NCBI GenBank assembly: GCA_964556395.1
Contig: CAZKVR010000005.1
Location: 1-64,000, forward strand
Reading direction: 5' to 3'
DNA from: WJKR01 sp964556395
Lineage (GTDB): Archaea > Nanobdellota > Nanobdellia > Woesearchaeales > WJKR01
Length of the DNA: 64,000 nucleotides
Under the pieces are notes generated by a model. That model saw only the letters and a list, made by a program, of their open reading frames with translations, did not search any database and was not told the origin of the DNA. Every line of letters starts with the position of its first letter. The first letter of the stretch is position 1. Positions 1 to 7,671 of the stretch are shown piece by piece. The position numbers were made by a program, and so were the translations under genes.

Positions 1-133
1 GGATGGGTTCGGCCTGGCTGCGGGGCCGTGCTTTCGGCTGGGTGGTGAGCTGGTCCCGGGTTGCGAGGATGTGGTCTTGTCCATGGAGGTAGGCCTGTTC
101 CGAGGCTTGCTCGTAGCGCTGTTCGTGTGTCAT
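1..133 (-). CDS. hypothetical protein, N-terminal 44 residues only
   Basis: An ATG at 133 (minus strand) opens a frame that runs off the window edge. The visible residues are polar and rich in Gln, Glu and Arg, with no recognisable domain. A TATA-like element at about 150-161 lies at the right distance for a leaderless transcript starting at this ATG, which supports a real gene start. I do not recognise the family; the function is unknown. Confidence 0.45.
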   Translation of the reverse strand, partial: MTHEQRYEQASEQAYLHGQDHILATRDQLTTQPKARPRSQAEPI

Positions 134-311
134 GGTGTCCGGGCAAATCGTCTTATTTATGGGCGATGCGGTCAGAGTTGTTGGAGGCTCTTCCGGAAGC
201 TTATTCTTGGATTGTGAAGATGTCCTTGTATTTATAGGTTCCAGATGTGTCGTCTGGGGTAGCTAAAAGCTTAAATATACGTTTTCCTATAGCAGTATAG
301 CAGCCATTGAG

Positions 312-614
312 GTGCCACCCATACTCAAGCACGACGAGTACGTAGAGCGGCTGTACGAGCAGCTGAAGGCGAACTACGACCAGGTGTACAGGGGGCTCCC
401 GCTTATTTCTCGACGAGGACGCTTGGTGGGCGAGATCGACCTGCTCGGCGTCCACGGCGGCGGCGTCGACATCTTCGAGGTGAAGTGCAGTTTCCGGCCG
501 GTGAAGGCTCGGAAGCAGCTCGCCAAGGTGCGGAAGCTGTTCGGCGCGGAGTTGGCGGAGACCGTGAACACGTGGTTCTACTGCGGCGAGGCAGCGCAGC
601 TCGTGCCCGTGTGA
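312..614 (+). CDS. small PD-(D/E)XK nuclease-like protein
   Basis: A 100-residue protein starting with GTG. Residues 40-43 (GEID) and 57-59 (EVK), in a strand-turn-strand setting, match the core D...ExK signature of PD-(D/E)XK nucleases of the YraN/Hjc size class; an N-terminal helix carries Glu residues. This fold assignment comes from the motif only, so a DNA-cleavage role is inference. A TATA-like element at 267-279 suggests its own promoter and a short leader. It converges on the RecB-like nuclease gene downstream. Confidence 0.55.
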   Translation: MPPILKHDEYVERLYEQLKANYDQVYRGLPLISRRGRLVGEIDLLGVHGGGVDIFEVKCSFRPVKARKQLAKVRKLFGAELAETVNTWFYCGEAAQLVPV

Positions 615-648
615 AAAAGCGTGGAGAAGAGGGTGCAGAGCGCCCGGC

Positions 649-1509
649 CTACTTCTTGTGCTCCGCCCGGTACTCCTCGACGGTCTTGCCGCCGAAGCAC
701 AGGTCGTAGTAGTCGCACTGTCCGGTCCGCCACTTGCACAGCGGGCTCGGCCTCATAGGATAGTCCTCGAGGTGGTCGCTGCCGGTGCTGGCGTGTATCT
801 GCTCGAGCTCGAACCGCGCGTGCTGCAATAATTCATCATCGACCGGGAGCATCTTCTCGATGCTCTTGAGGAAGTCGATGCCGACGTAGTCGGGCTTGAC
901 GCCGTGCTTCTCCTCGTACAACAACGCGTAGATGGCCAGTTGCAACTTGTACTCGTCGCTGATGTGGTCGCGCTTGCTCGTCTTGTAGTCCATGACGAGG
1001 GTGTTACCGTCCACCTCGTGGATGTAGTCGATGTAGCCGCGTACCATGAACTCTTCGGACCGGTACTCCGCCTCGCGCTTGGGCGTGAGGTTCCTGAAGG
1101 CTTCATGGAACTCCTCGCCGTTGGCCATCCGGGCCTGCATGCGCTTCTTGAAGCGGTTGAACCAGTTCTGGAGCATCATCACCGTCTCGTCGAAGTACCC
1201 TTGTAATTCCTGGTCGTCCATGCCGAGGCCTTCGAGCTCGTCCTTGCTCCGCTTCCACTGGACCGTGAAGAGCTTGAGCAGTCTTAGGTGGAGGAACCGG
1301 AAGTTCCGCGTCCGGTCTTCCTCGAGGGCGAGGTCGTAGAAATCCTCGAGCACCTTGTGGGCGACGTTCCCGCGTATGAGGTGTATGCTCGTCCCGGTCG
1401 GGAGGCGTTCGACGTACCGGTAGTAGTACTTGCGGGGGCACTGCTTGTACATGTTGATGCTGCTCGGAGACTCGACGCGTCGTCCCTGGAGCTGCTGCCT
1501 CTCGACCAT
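649..1509 (-). CDS. RecB/Cas4-like PD-(D/E)XK exonuclease with Fe-S cysteines
   Basis: A 286-residue protein. GNVAH (His51), the pair Asp161 and Asp174-Tyr-Lys176 (MDYKT), and the Gln190 motif (QLAIYALL) are the RecB-family nuclease core. Cys24 near the N-terminus and Cys258, Cys265, Cys271 near the C-terminus follow the one-plus-three arrangement that holds a 4Fe-4S cluster in AddB and Cas4. The family cuts single-stranded DNA ends. No cas gene or CRISPR repeat is nearby, so a repair role is more likely than spacer acquisition. A TATA-like element at 1528-1541 fits leaderless initiation at the ATG. Confidence 0.8.
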   Translation of the reverse strand: MVERQQLQGRRVESPSSINMYKQCPRKYYYRYVERLPTGTSIHLIRGNVAHKVLEDFYDLALEEDRTRNFRFLHLRLLKLFTVQWKRSKDELEGLGMDDQELQGYFDETVMMLQNWFNRFKKRMQARMANGEEFHEAFRNLTPKREAEYRSEEFMVRGYIDYIHEVDGNTLVMDYKTSKRDHISDEYKLQLAIYALLYEEKHGVKPDYVGIDFLKSIEKMLPVDDELLQHARFELEQIHASTGSDHLEDYPMRPSPLCKWRTGQCDYYDLCFGGKTVEEYRAEHKK

Positions 1510-1606
1510 GGAAAGCGAGATGGAAAGGCTCGTTTTAAACCTTTTCCCCTAGGGGTGGCCAGTGGCGGCAAAAGGTTTTTAACCTTCCGTGACATGCCTG
1601 GATGGT

Positions 1607-1714
1607 ATGGGACAGGCGGTTTCTCTCACGTCGGACTTGGAGAAGAGTGTCGTCGAGTACAGCCGGATGGCCGGCTGGAGCGGTGTACCTGGCGATACGA
1701 GCGGGTGCAGCTAG
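1607..1714 (+). CDS. possible 35-residue small protein
   Basis: An ATG at 1607 opens a 36-codon frame ending in TAG. A TATA-like stretch at about 1572-1583 lies 25-35 bases upstream, fitting a leaderless transcript. The stop codon interlocks with the stop of the convergent phosphoesterase gene at the CTAG of 1711-1714, the same arrangement as at the ends of three other convergent gene pairs here. The peptide is mildly acidic, without transmembrane segment or motif. Function unknown; it may not be translated. Confidence 0.35.
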   Translation: MGQAVSLTSDLEKSVVEYSRMAGWSGVPGDTSGCS

Positions 1715-2166
1715 GTTCCTCTTATTTCTTCCATGGTCTTGCCGGTCTTGGCGGACCTGTCTTGTTTGAGGATGTCTTTGTTGCGGTCGGCGTGCTCGTC
1801 GTCTTTCTTGATGAGCAGCCAGTTTTTGCCTCTGAAGCGGTGGAGGGCCCAGCGTCCTTTGAGTTTTTCTCCGTGTAGTGTGAAGGTGAGGTGTCCTTCT
1901 TCACGGCTGCCTTCGAGGTCGCTGTGCGTGCCTCGGTCCCAGGCCATGACGGTGCCGGCGCCGTACTGCCCTTCGGGGATGGTCCCTTCGTAGTCCTTGT
2001 AGTCTAACGGGTGGTCGTCGGTGGGGATGGCGAGTCGTTTCTGGGACGGGTCGAGGGATGGCCCTTTGGGGACGGCCCAGGAGGCGAGCTTCCCGTCGAT
2101 CTCTAGGCGTAGGTCGTAGTGGGTAGTGCTGGCTTCGTGCTTGTGGGTGACGTAGGCGTTGCCCAT
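1711..2166 (-). CDS. stand-alone LigD-type 3'-phosphoesterase
   Basis: A 151-residue protein matching the polymerase-independent PE domain of bacterial LigD. His10, His16, Asp18 and Arg20 (in HxxxxxHYDLRLE) and His52 with Tyr56 (DHPLDY) correspond to the six residues needed for metal-dependent 3'-ribonucleoside/3'-phosphate removal in that family. The enzyme cleans 3' ends for ligation during break repair. There is no ligase or polymerase domain attached and none in the window. A TATA-like element at 2186-2196 supports the ATG. Its neighbours on this strand include a RecB-like nuclease, so this end of the window looks like DNA repair. Confidence 0.88.
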   Translation of the reverse strand: MGNAYVTHKHEASTTHYDLRLEIDGKLASWAVPKGPSLDPSQKRLAIPTDDHPLDYKDYEGTIPEGQYGAGTVMAWDRGTHSDLEGSREEGHLTFTLHGEKLKGRWALHRFRGKNWLLIKKDDEHADRNKDILKQDRSAKTGKTMEEIRGT

Positions 2167-2199
2167 GCGTCGGGGTAATGAGCGGTGGTATTTAGGGTT

Positions 2200-3225
2200 T
2201 TAGCCTACGAAGAACTGGGCTGCTGCGAAGTAGTATTCGTTCAGGAGACCGGACCAGCTGAGCACGCCTGTCTCGACGAGCGCTCCGACGGCGAAGACTC
2301 CTAGTGCTATGATGAAGAGCCAGTAGTTGTAGATGAAGACTTCCTTGTGGCGCTTGTCTGGGAAGACGTGCTTGAGGAGGTAGAGGAATCCGAGGGCGAG
2401 GGTGACATTGACTGCGAGCAGCATCCCGCCGTCGAGCACCATGCTGAAGGCCTTGTTGAGGAGCCAGAACACCCCTATGGCGACTGCCAGTGCCGCGACG
2501 AACTTGCTGAGGTCCTTGGCGTCTGAGATGACGTCGTCGCTGATGAGGGCTCCTGCGATGCCTGCGAGTATGTATGCTCCTCCTTCGAGTATGATGTGTG
2601 GTAGCGTGATGGCGAGCATGAGCAGTCCTACGAGGAGTGTTGATTCTCCGAGCATGGCGCCGGCGGCTACGCTGCGTAGTCCGAAGATGACACCCCATGC
2701 GGAGGCGTTCCAGACGATGAAGAAGGTGGCGCCGTTGCCTGAGATGAGTGAGAGCAGGAAGCAGGCGAGGAGGACCCACCAATTGTTCATGAGGATGCTT
2801 ATGAACGCGCCGAGGCTGAAGGTCGCGCGGCCGCTGATGGCAGGGTCGAGGAAGACCTGTTCTCGGAAGAGGGCGTTGACGTCCCATCCGAAGGCCAGGC
2901 CGAAGAACGCTAATGCGAAGTATGCTATGAAGACTCCTAGGAACATGCCGCCGTAGGCGTGGACGAGGTGCTTGTTGTCCTTATAGAGGTGTTTGAGGCT
3001 GAACCGCCGTTCGCGTTCCTCCCGTCGCTCTTCACGTTCGAAGAGTTTCCGGAGCGATGGTATGAGGAGGATGCTGACGAACATGACGCTGGCGAGTCCG
3101 GAGTTGGCGCCGAAGAGGAGCCGTGCGGTGACGATGCCGATGACGCTGTAGACGGCTCCGAGGAGGAATGCGTAGCCGGTCTTGTTCTCGAGCCAGTTCT
3201 CGGGGAAGAGGTGTTCGAGTACCAT
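2200..3225 (-). CDS. SpoIIM-family (DUF95) integral membrane protein
   Basis: A 341-residue polytopic membrane protein. After a short N-terminal segment come a pair of hydrophobic helices, a charged Arg/Glu stretch at about residues 65-80, and then some seven more membrane segments; the central block with GATFFIVWNASAWGVIFG and the PHIILEGGAYILAG motif is typical of stage II sporulation protein M relatives in archaea. The family's role outside spores is unknown. The start chosen (ATG at 3225) lies about 25 bases from the TATA element at 3249-3258; an upstream in-frame extension would reach into the shared promoter. Confidence 0.75.
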   Translation of the reverse strand: MVLEHLFPENWLENKTGYAFLLGAVYSVIGIVTARLLFGANSGLASVMFVSILLIPSLRKLFEREERREERERRFSLKHLYKDNKHLVHAYGGMFLGVFIAYFALAFFGLAFGWDVNALFREQVFLDPAISGRATFSLGAFISILMNNWWVLLACFLLSLISGNGATFFIVWNASAWGVIFGLRSVAAGAMLGESTLLVGLLMLAITLPHIILEGGAYILAGIAGALISDDVISDAKDLSKFVAALAVAIGVFWLLNKAFSMVLDGGMLLAVNVTLALGFLYLLKHVFPDKRHKEVFIYNYWLFIIALGVFAVGALVETGVLSWSGLLNEYYFAAAQFFVG

Positions 3226-3230
3226 GGCTT

Positions 3231-3327
3231 GTTCTCTCGTCCAGCCTATTTTTAAATGTTTGTTATCACTGTCGGATTGCCTGGAAGCGCCAAACATTTA
3301 AAAACAAAGGGTCGTCTCTACAATGTC
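3231..3327. promoter_or_regulatory. divergent promoter between SpoIIM-like gene and aRF1
   Basis: Two TATA-like boxes face apart: ATTTAAAAATA on the minus strand (about 3247-3258) for the membrane protein and TTTAAAAAC on the plus strand (about 3297-3305) for aRF1. Both lie 23-30 bases from the chosen start codons, implying leaderless or near-leaderless mRNAs. Confidence 0.6.
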
Positions 3328-4458
3328 ATGGCTGAGATGGGCAAGAAGGGGCAGAACGTGCGCATGACCGCGAAGCAGCGGCATAAGATGAAGCAGTTCT
3401 TGAAAGAGCTGGAGCAGCACAAGGGGCGCGGCACCGAGTTGGTGTCGGTCTACATCCCGGCCGGTTATGAGCTGAACAAGATCACCACGCACATCTCGCA
3501 GGAGCAGGGGACGGCGAGCAATATCAAGTCCAAGCAGACCCGTGACAACGTGATCTCGGCGTTGGAGAAGATGATCCAGCACTTGAAGTTGTTCAAACGG
3601 ACGCCTCCGAACGGCTTGGCCGCCTTCGCGGGCAACGTGGCTGAGCGGGAGGGGCAGCAGGACTTCCAGGTGTGGAGCATCGAGCCGCCCGTGCCGTTGA
3701 ACACCAGGATTTATAGGTGCGACAAGGAGTTCGTGCTGGAACCTCTTCGTGAGATGGTGGAGGACCGGGAGGTGTACGGCATGGTCGTGATGGACCGCCG
3801 TGATGCCACCATCGCGTTGCTGAAGGGCAAGACTATCGTGCCCTTGTCCAAGACCCACTCCGAGGTTGCGGGGAAGACCCGTGCCGGGGGCCAGTCAGCC
3901 CAGCGTTTCGAGCGTCTCCGCGAGGGTGCGACGAAGGACCATTACAAGAAGGTGGCTGATTACATGAAGGAGCAGTTCCTCTTCATGGAAGGCTTGAAGG
4001 GCATCTTGCTCGGCGGTCCTTCTACGACGACGAACGACTTCCTCAACAAGGATTACCTGACGGGTGATGTGAAGAAGAAGATCATCGCCGTCAAGGACTT
4101 GTCGTACACTGACGAGTTCGGATTGCAGGAGTTGTTGGAGAAGTCACGGGACGTGTTGGCGGACGAGGAGGTGACGCAGGAGAAGGAGCTCATGCAGCGC
4201 TTCCTCACAGCCCTGTCTAAGAATCCTGATAACGTCTCGTACGGGCTGGATGCTACGAGGCGGGCGTTGGAGCTCGGCGCGGTGGACACGTTGCTCTTGT
4301 CCGAGGAGTTGGACGAGGCGACCGGTGACGAGCTGGATGCCAAGGCTCAGGAGACAGGGTCGAAGGTGGAGATCGTCTCGACCGACACGCGCGAGGGCGT
4401 ACAGTTGCGGGACCTGGGCAAGATAGCGGCTCTCTTGCGGTTCCCGTTGCAGGCGTAG
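3328..4458 (+). CDS. prf1: peptide chain release factor aRF1
   Basis: A 376-residue class I release factor of the aRF1/eRF1 family, which reads stop codons and triggers peptide release on the ribosome. Domain 1 carries the NIKS motif at residues 65-68; domain 2 carries GGQ at 187-189. The C-terminal domain is shortened: the minidomain insertion, with its usual cysteines, is missing between about residues 325 and 345, which accounts for a length some 40 residues below the archaeal norm. The start is the ATG placed about 25 bases after the TATA box; an in-frame upstream extension exists but would include the promoter. Confidence 0.95.
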   Translation: MAEMGKKGQNVRMTAKQRHKMKQFLKELEQHKGRGTELVSVYIPAGYELNKITTHISQEQGTASNIKSKQTRDNVISALEKMIQHLKLFKRTPPNGLAAFAGNVAEREGQQDFQVWSIEPPVPLNTRIYRCDKEFVLEPLREMVEDREVYGMVVMDRRDATIALLKGKTIVPLSKTHSEVAGKTRAGGQSAQRFERLREGATKDHYKKVADYMKEQFLFMEGLKGILLGGPSTTTNDFLNKDYLTGDVKKKIIAVKDLSYTDEFGLQELLEKSRDVLADEEVTQEKELMQRFLTALSKNPDNVSYGLDATRRALELGAVDTLLLSEELDEATGDELDAKAQETGSKVEIVSTDTREGVQLRDLGKIAALLRFPLQA

Positions 4459-4517
4459 TCCTGAGACATAAAGTTTTTTATAGTGGTTGCGACGGGCCTT
4501 CTTCTTGGTGGTATCCT

Positions 4518-5822
4518 ATGAAGAGTTATGAGCACATCGGCGTCAAGGTTCCTGAGATTTTGCTTCCGAACGACAGGGTTGACATGACGAAGTGGTCTGT
4601 CATCGCGTGCGACCAGTACACGAGCAGTCCTGAGTACTGGGAGAAGGTCGCGCGGGTCGTGGGCGACGCGCCGTCCACGCTCAACCTGGTCTTTCCCGAG
4701 GTCTACTTGAAGGAGAAGGATAAGGGTAGGCGTATCGAGGACATCCAGCGGCACATGCGGGAGTACCTCGATGATGGCTTGCTCGAGCCCCGCGAGGGCG
4801 TCATCTACGTCGAGCGCCGCGTCGGGGACAAGGTCCGGCCCGGACTGGTGTTGGCTCTCGACCTGGAGAAGTACGATTTCAGCGAGGGTTCCAAGAGCCT
4901 CATCCGCGCGACCGAGGGCACTATCACGGATCGGTTGCCGCCACGGATTGAGATCCGCAAGGGGGCTCCTCTCGAGTTGCCGCACATCCTCGTGGCGATC
5001 GACGACCGCGAGGGGTGTGTCATCGAGCCGTTGGCCGACGAGAAAGGGTCGTTGGAACAGGCGTACGATTTCGACTTGATGCTGGACAGCGGCCACCTCT
5101 CCGGCTGGTGGTTGGATGAGGAGCGGACGGAGCGAGTCTTCCGGGCGTTGGAGCGCTTGGCTGATCCGGAGGCGTTCAAGGGGCGTTACGGCGTGGATTC
5201 TGATGACGTGTTGTTGTTCGCGATGGGCGACGGCAACCACTCCTTGGCGACTGCGAAGCGTATCTGGGAGGAGACGAAGGATGAGAAGGGGGCGGACCAC
5301 CCGTCCAGGTACGCGTTGGTCGAGGTGGTGAACATCCATTCGGATGCCATCGTGTTCGAGCCCATCCACCGGGCGGTCTTCGGCCTGAAGGGTCACGTGG
5401 TGGACGCGTTGCGCGAGGAGTTCGGCGGCGGCCTCGACGTGGAGGAGGCTTCCTCGCTGGATGAGATGCGGAAAAAGGTGGAGGCGTCCGAGGGCCAGAC
5501 GTGCGGCCTCATCACGCCCGACGGCTACAGGGTGGTGACGTTCACCGAGCCTTCGTCCAGCTTGAGCTACGGCACCTTGCAGGGGTTGCTGAACGGGTTG
5601 TTGGAGCGCGGCGAGGCTTCCGACGTGGATTACGTCCACGGGACCGGGACTGCTGAGAAGCTCGGCCAGAAGGAGGGGCATGCGGTGTTCTTCATGAAGC
5701 CTATCACGAAGGAGAGCTTCTTCCGCAGCGTCGTGGTTGATGGGGCGTTGCCTCGCAAGACGTTCTCCATGGGCGAGGCCGAGGAGAAGCGGTTCTACAC
5801 CGAGGCCCGTAGGATACAGTAG
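4518..5822 (+). CDS. DUF1015 family protein
   Basis: A 434-residue soluble protein of the widely spread DUF1015 (COG4198) family. Recognisable signatures are the RATEGTI...DRLPPR segment near residues 130-142, LELPH following it, and the MGDGNHSLATAK block at about residues 236-247. The molecular function is not established. A TATA-like element at about 4470-4483 precedes the ATG by 35 bases. The gene stands between aRF1 and an HExxH protein, all on the same strand, but has its own promoter. Confidence 0.85.
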   Translation: MKSYEHIGVKVPEILLPNDRVDMTKWSVIACDQYTSSPEYWEKVARVVGDAPSTLNLVFPEVYLKEKDKGRRIEDIQRHMREYLDDGLLEPREGVIYVERRVGDKVRPGLVLALDLEKYDFSEGSKSLIRATEGTITDRLPPRIEIRKGAPLELPHILVAIDDREGCVIEPLADEKGSLEQAYDFDLMLDSGHLSGWWLDEERTERVFRALERLADPEAFKGRYGVDSDDVLLFAMGDGNHSLATAKRIWEETKDEKGADHPSRYALVEVVNIHSDAIVFEPIHRAVFGLKGHVVDALREEFGGGLDVEEASSLDEMRKKVEASEGQTCGLITPDGYRVVTFTEPSSSLSYGTLQGLLNGLLERGEASDVDYVHGTGTAEKLGQKEGHAVFFMKPITKESFFRSVVVDGALPRKTFSMGEAEEKRFYTEARRIQ

Positions 5823-5859
5823 GGATAGGTTGAAAAAGGAGTGATGGACACCCTTGGTT

Positions 5860-6534
5860 ATGGATCCGGCTGTCCGTGCGAAGGAGGAGTTGTTCCCGGA
5901 CAAGGCTGACGGGAGGGCTTTCTCGACGCGGTACTCGGGGCGTTTCTCCCGTTTCAACGCGAACGTGCGTTATACGCGGAAGGAGATGGTGTTCTCCCTG
6001 TCCAGGTCCTTCCTCGAGGTGTCCGAGGAGATCCGGCAGGGTATCATCGAGCACCTGTTGTGCCGGGTGTACGGCGAGGAGCGGCCGAGCCTGAACCAGG
6101 ACCTGTACCGGTCGTTCATGAGGCACCTGAACAAGGTGGCGGTGATCGACGAGAAGGACCCTTTCTTGTTGTCGCGGTTCAAGGTCATCAACGAGGGTTA
6201 TTTCAACGGGATGATGACCGAGCCCAACCTGAAGTGGGGGCAGGAGTCGTTCCGGAAGCTGGGCCATTACGAGTATTCTTCGGACACGATCGTCATCAGC
6301 AAGGTTTTTGCGAAGGCTGTGGATGACGAGCGGGTGCGGGGGTTGCTTGATTTTGTGTTGTACCATGAGATGCTGCACAAGAAGCACCAGTACGACCACA
6401 CGAAGAAGCGTGCGCGGCACCACACCAAGGCGTTCCGGGAGGATGAGCGGCGGTGGCACGACCCGGACGTGGAGCGGAAGCTGGGCTCTTTTCTAGGTAA
6501 GAAGAGGCTGCGGAAGGCGTTATGGGACTGGTGA
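5860..6534 (+). CDS. SprT-like HExxH metalloprotease
   Basis: A 224-residue soluble protein with HEMLH at residues 169-173, the zinc-binding HExxH site, followed by a His-rich segment (KKHQYDHTKKRARHH) that can supply the third ligand, as in SprT/WLM-type proteases. A substrate cannot be named; relatives act on DNA-protein crosslinks. The start is uncertain: ATG at 5860 is used, but an in-frame TTG at 5854 sits nearer to the AAAGGAG ribosome site at 5835-5841. The gene follows DUF1015 by about 37 bases and may be cotranscribed. Confidence 0.72.
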   Translation: MDPAVRAKEELFPDKADGRAFSTRYSGRFSRFNANVRYTRKEMVFSLSRSFLEVSEEIRQGIIEHLLCRVYGEERPSLNQDLYRSFMRHLNKVAVIDEKDPFLLSRFKVINEGYFNGMMTEPNLKWGQESFRKLGHYEYSSDTIVISKVFAKAVDDERVRGLLDFVLYHEMLHKKHQYDHTKKRARHHTKAFREDERRWHDPDVERKLGSFLGKKRLRKALWDW

Positions 6535-6540
6535 CCAACA

Positions 6541-6606
6541 ACAACATTTATAAACCGCTTCCTGTTCCTCGGCTTATCCTAAAACTGTTTAGAGGTTGTT
6601 TTCAAC
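6541..6606 (+). promoter_or_regulatory. promoter and leader of aIF5A-L40e operon
   Basis: A TATA box (CATTTATAAAC, about 6543-6553) lies about 60 bases before the aIF5A ATG, leaving a leader of some 35 bases, longer than the leaderless norm of this window. The leader contains AGAGGTTG, a weak ribosome site. Confidence 0.5.
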
Positions 6607-7011
6607 ATGGCAGACATCAAGCACAAGCCCGCGGGCAGCATGCAGAAGGGCAATTACGTGGTCATCGACGGCAATGCGTGCGTCGTCCAGGACGTGAAGA
6701 TCAGCAGGCCTGGCAAGCACGGTCACGCCAAGGTCAATCTCATGGCCGTCGGCATGATTGACGAGAAGAAGCGCAACATCATCGTCCCGGGGCATGACAA
6801 CCTCGAGGTGCCTGTCATTGAGAAGAAGAACGCTCAGGTCCTTTCTGTCACGGATGCCACGTGCAACGTGATGGATATGGAGACGTACGAGACGTTCGAC
6901 CTGAAGATCCCGTCAGAGCTCCAGGGCCAGGTGGCTGAGGGGCAGGTCGTGGTGTATTGGGTCATCCTCGACGACAAGGTGTTGAAGCAGATCAAGAGCG
7001 AGGGTGAATGA
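6607..7011 (+). CDS. eif5a: translation initiation factor aIF5A
   Basis: A 134-residue protein of normal length for the family, with an N-terminal SH3-like domain and a C-terminal OB domain. The loop SRPGKHGHAK at residues 34-43 carries the lysine that is modified to hypusine or deoxyhypusine. The factor helps peptide-bond formation at difficult sequences and also termination. The gene for L40e follows three bases after its stop codon, so the two form a translation operon. Confidence 0.96.
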   Translation: MADIKHKPAGSMQKGNYVVIDGNACVVQDVKISRPGKHGHAKVNLMAVGMIDEKKRNIIVPGHDNLEVPVIEKKNAQVLSVTDATCNVMDMETYETFDLKIPSELQGQVAEGQVVVYWVILDDKVLKQIKSEGE

Positions 7012-7014
7012 TTC

Positions 7015-7176
7015 ATGGCGAAGTTCCCAGAAGCTGAGGCTCGGTTGTTCAAGGACATGTTCGTGTGCCGTTCCTGCAAGTCTAAGATTCGTGCGGGCAA
7101 CCTGCGCGTGCTGGCCGGTAAGGTCAAGTGCAGGAAGTGCGGCGGCAAGGCCTTGAAGCCGGTGCGCAAGAAATAA
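7015..7176 (+). CDS. rpl40e: 50S ribosomal protein L40e
   Basis: A 53-residue basic protein with four cysteines in two CxxC pairs (CRSCKSK and CRKCGG), the zinc ribbon of archaeal L40e. It binds the large ribosomal subunit. The ATG at 7015 lies three bases after the aIF5A stop codon, so expression is probably coupled. A T-rich run follows at 7182-7195. Confidence 0.93.
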   Translation: MAKFPEAEARLFKDMFVCRSCKSKIRAGNLRVLAGKVKCRKCGGKALKPVRKK

Positions 7177-7179
7177 GAC

Positions 7180-7198
7180 GATTTTTTTCTTCTTGAAT
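7180..7198 (+). terminator. T-rich terminator after L40e
   Basis: A run of seven T followed by further pyrimidines sits just after the L40e stop codon. Archaeal polymerase terminates at such oligo-T tracts without needing a hairpin. Confidence 0.5.
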
Positions 7199-7206
7199 CC
7201 TTTCTT

Positions 7207-7391
7207 TGTTGGATGGCGTGACGTCCGCAGGCCTTTCTTCCTCCAGGGCTCTTTGCGTGACAGGGGAGCTGCCGCGCGTCCTGGTGCGGAAACGCCCTTT
7301 TGTAGAGGTTTGAGGCCTGCGGACGCGTTTACTCACGTCCGCCATTGGCGAGCGGGTGCTCGCCGATGACCAGATAGGTAGTGCGCGATGG
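7207..7391. ncRNA. candidate structured RNA element, strand uncertain
   Basis: This GC-rich block lies between a T-rich terminator and an AT-rich leader. A 13-bp perfect inverted repeat joins 7222-7234 (CGTCCGCAGGCCT) with 7313-7325. A third copy of CGTCCGC at 7336-7342 could pair with the same 7319-7325 segment, so two folds exclude each other. A separate hairpin pairs 7347-7352 with 7359-7364, and 7243-7247 can pair with 7280-7284. On the minus strand a TATA-like CATTTAAATAAG lies at about 7397-7408, which could start a transcript near 7375. I looked for SRP RNA and RNase P RNA signatures and found none. A basic reading frame from 7345 (minus) overlaps it and is an alternative. Confidence 0.35.
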
Positions 7392-7650
7392 ATATTCTTA
7401 TTTAAATGTGTATTTTTGTATGGGATAATAGAATATTCTTTATTATCCTGAAAAAGAAAAACGTTGCTAAAGCGCTTCTCGACGGGAAAAACCCTTCTCA
7501 GGAATGATACCGTCCGAAAAATACACAAGTGCCAGAACCAGACAAGATAAAAAAAGAGAAAAACAGGATAAAAATAAGATAAAAATAAACTATTTTAAGA
7601 AGAAATGGATAAAAAAATAGCGTTTTGATTTTTATAACGCCCTTGAGCGC
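7392..7650. other. AT-rich gene-free stretch with promoter of the fusion gene
   Basis: Most of this stretch is A-rich on the plus strand, with many AAAAATA and GATAAAAA runs and no convincing reading frame. A TATA-like element (TTTTTATAAC) at about 7629-7638 precedes the methyltransferase/acyltransferase gene. Confidence 0.4.
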
Positions 7651-7668
7651 CTCACCCATAGGGGTGAG
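7651..7668 (+). promoter_or_regulatory. hairpin that buries the ribosome binding site
   Basis: CTCACCC (7651-7657) is the exact complement of GGGTGAG (7662-7668). The second arm is the purine-rich ribosome site just before the ATG at 7672, so the hairpin would hide it. Reported separately as a finding. Confidence 0.5.
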
Positions 7669-7671
7669 ACC

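Noticed and set aside
649..1509. Cas4 of a CRISPR system
   Set aside because: The nuclease has the Cas4/AddB cysteine layout, but there is no CRISPR array, Cas1 or Cas2 anywhere in the window.
4347..5957. A 536-codon minus-strand frame opposite DUF1015
   Set aside because: It covers aRF1's end and DUF1015, is rich in His, Arg and Leu as expected for an antisense shadow, and has no promoter or domain.
7124..7345. Basic protein gene on the minus strand across the structured element
   Set aside because: The frame overlaps the end of L40e, has low-complexity Arg/Thr composition and lacks a ribosome site; the RNA interpretation was preferred, though weakly.
7207..7391. SRP RNA or RNase P RNA
   Set aside because: The block is too short, and neither the GNAR-loop SRP54 site nor the conserved P4 strands of RNase P RNA could be found.
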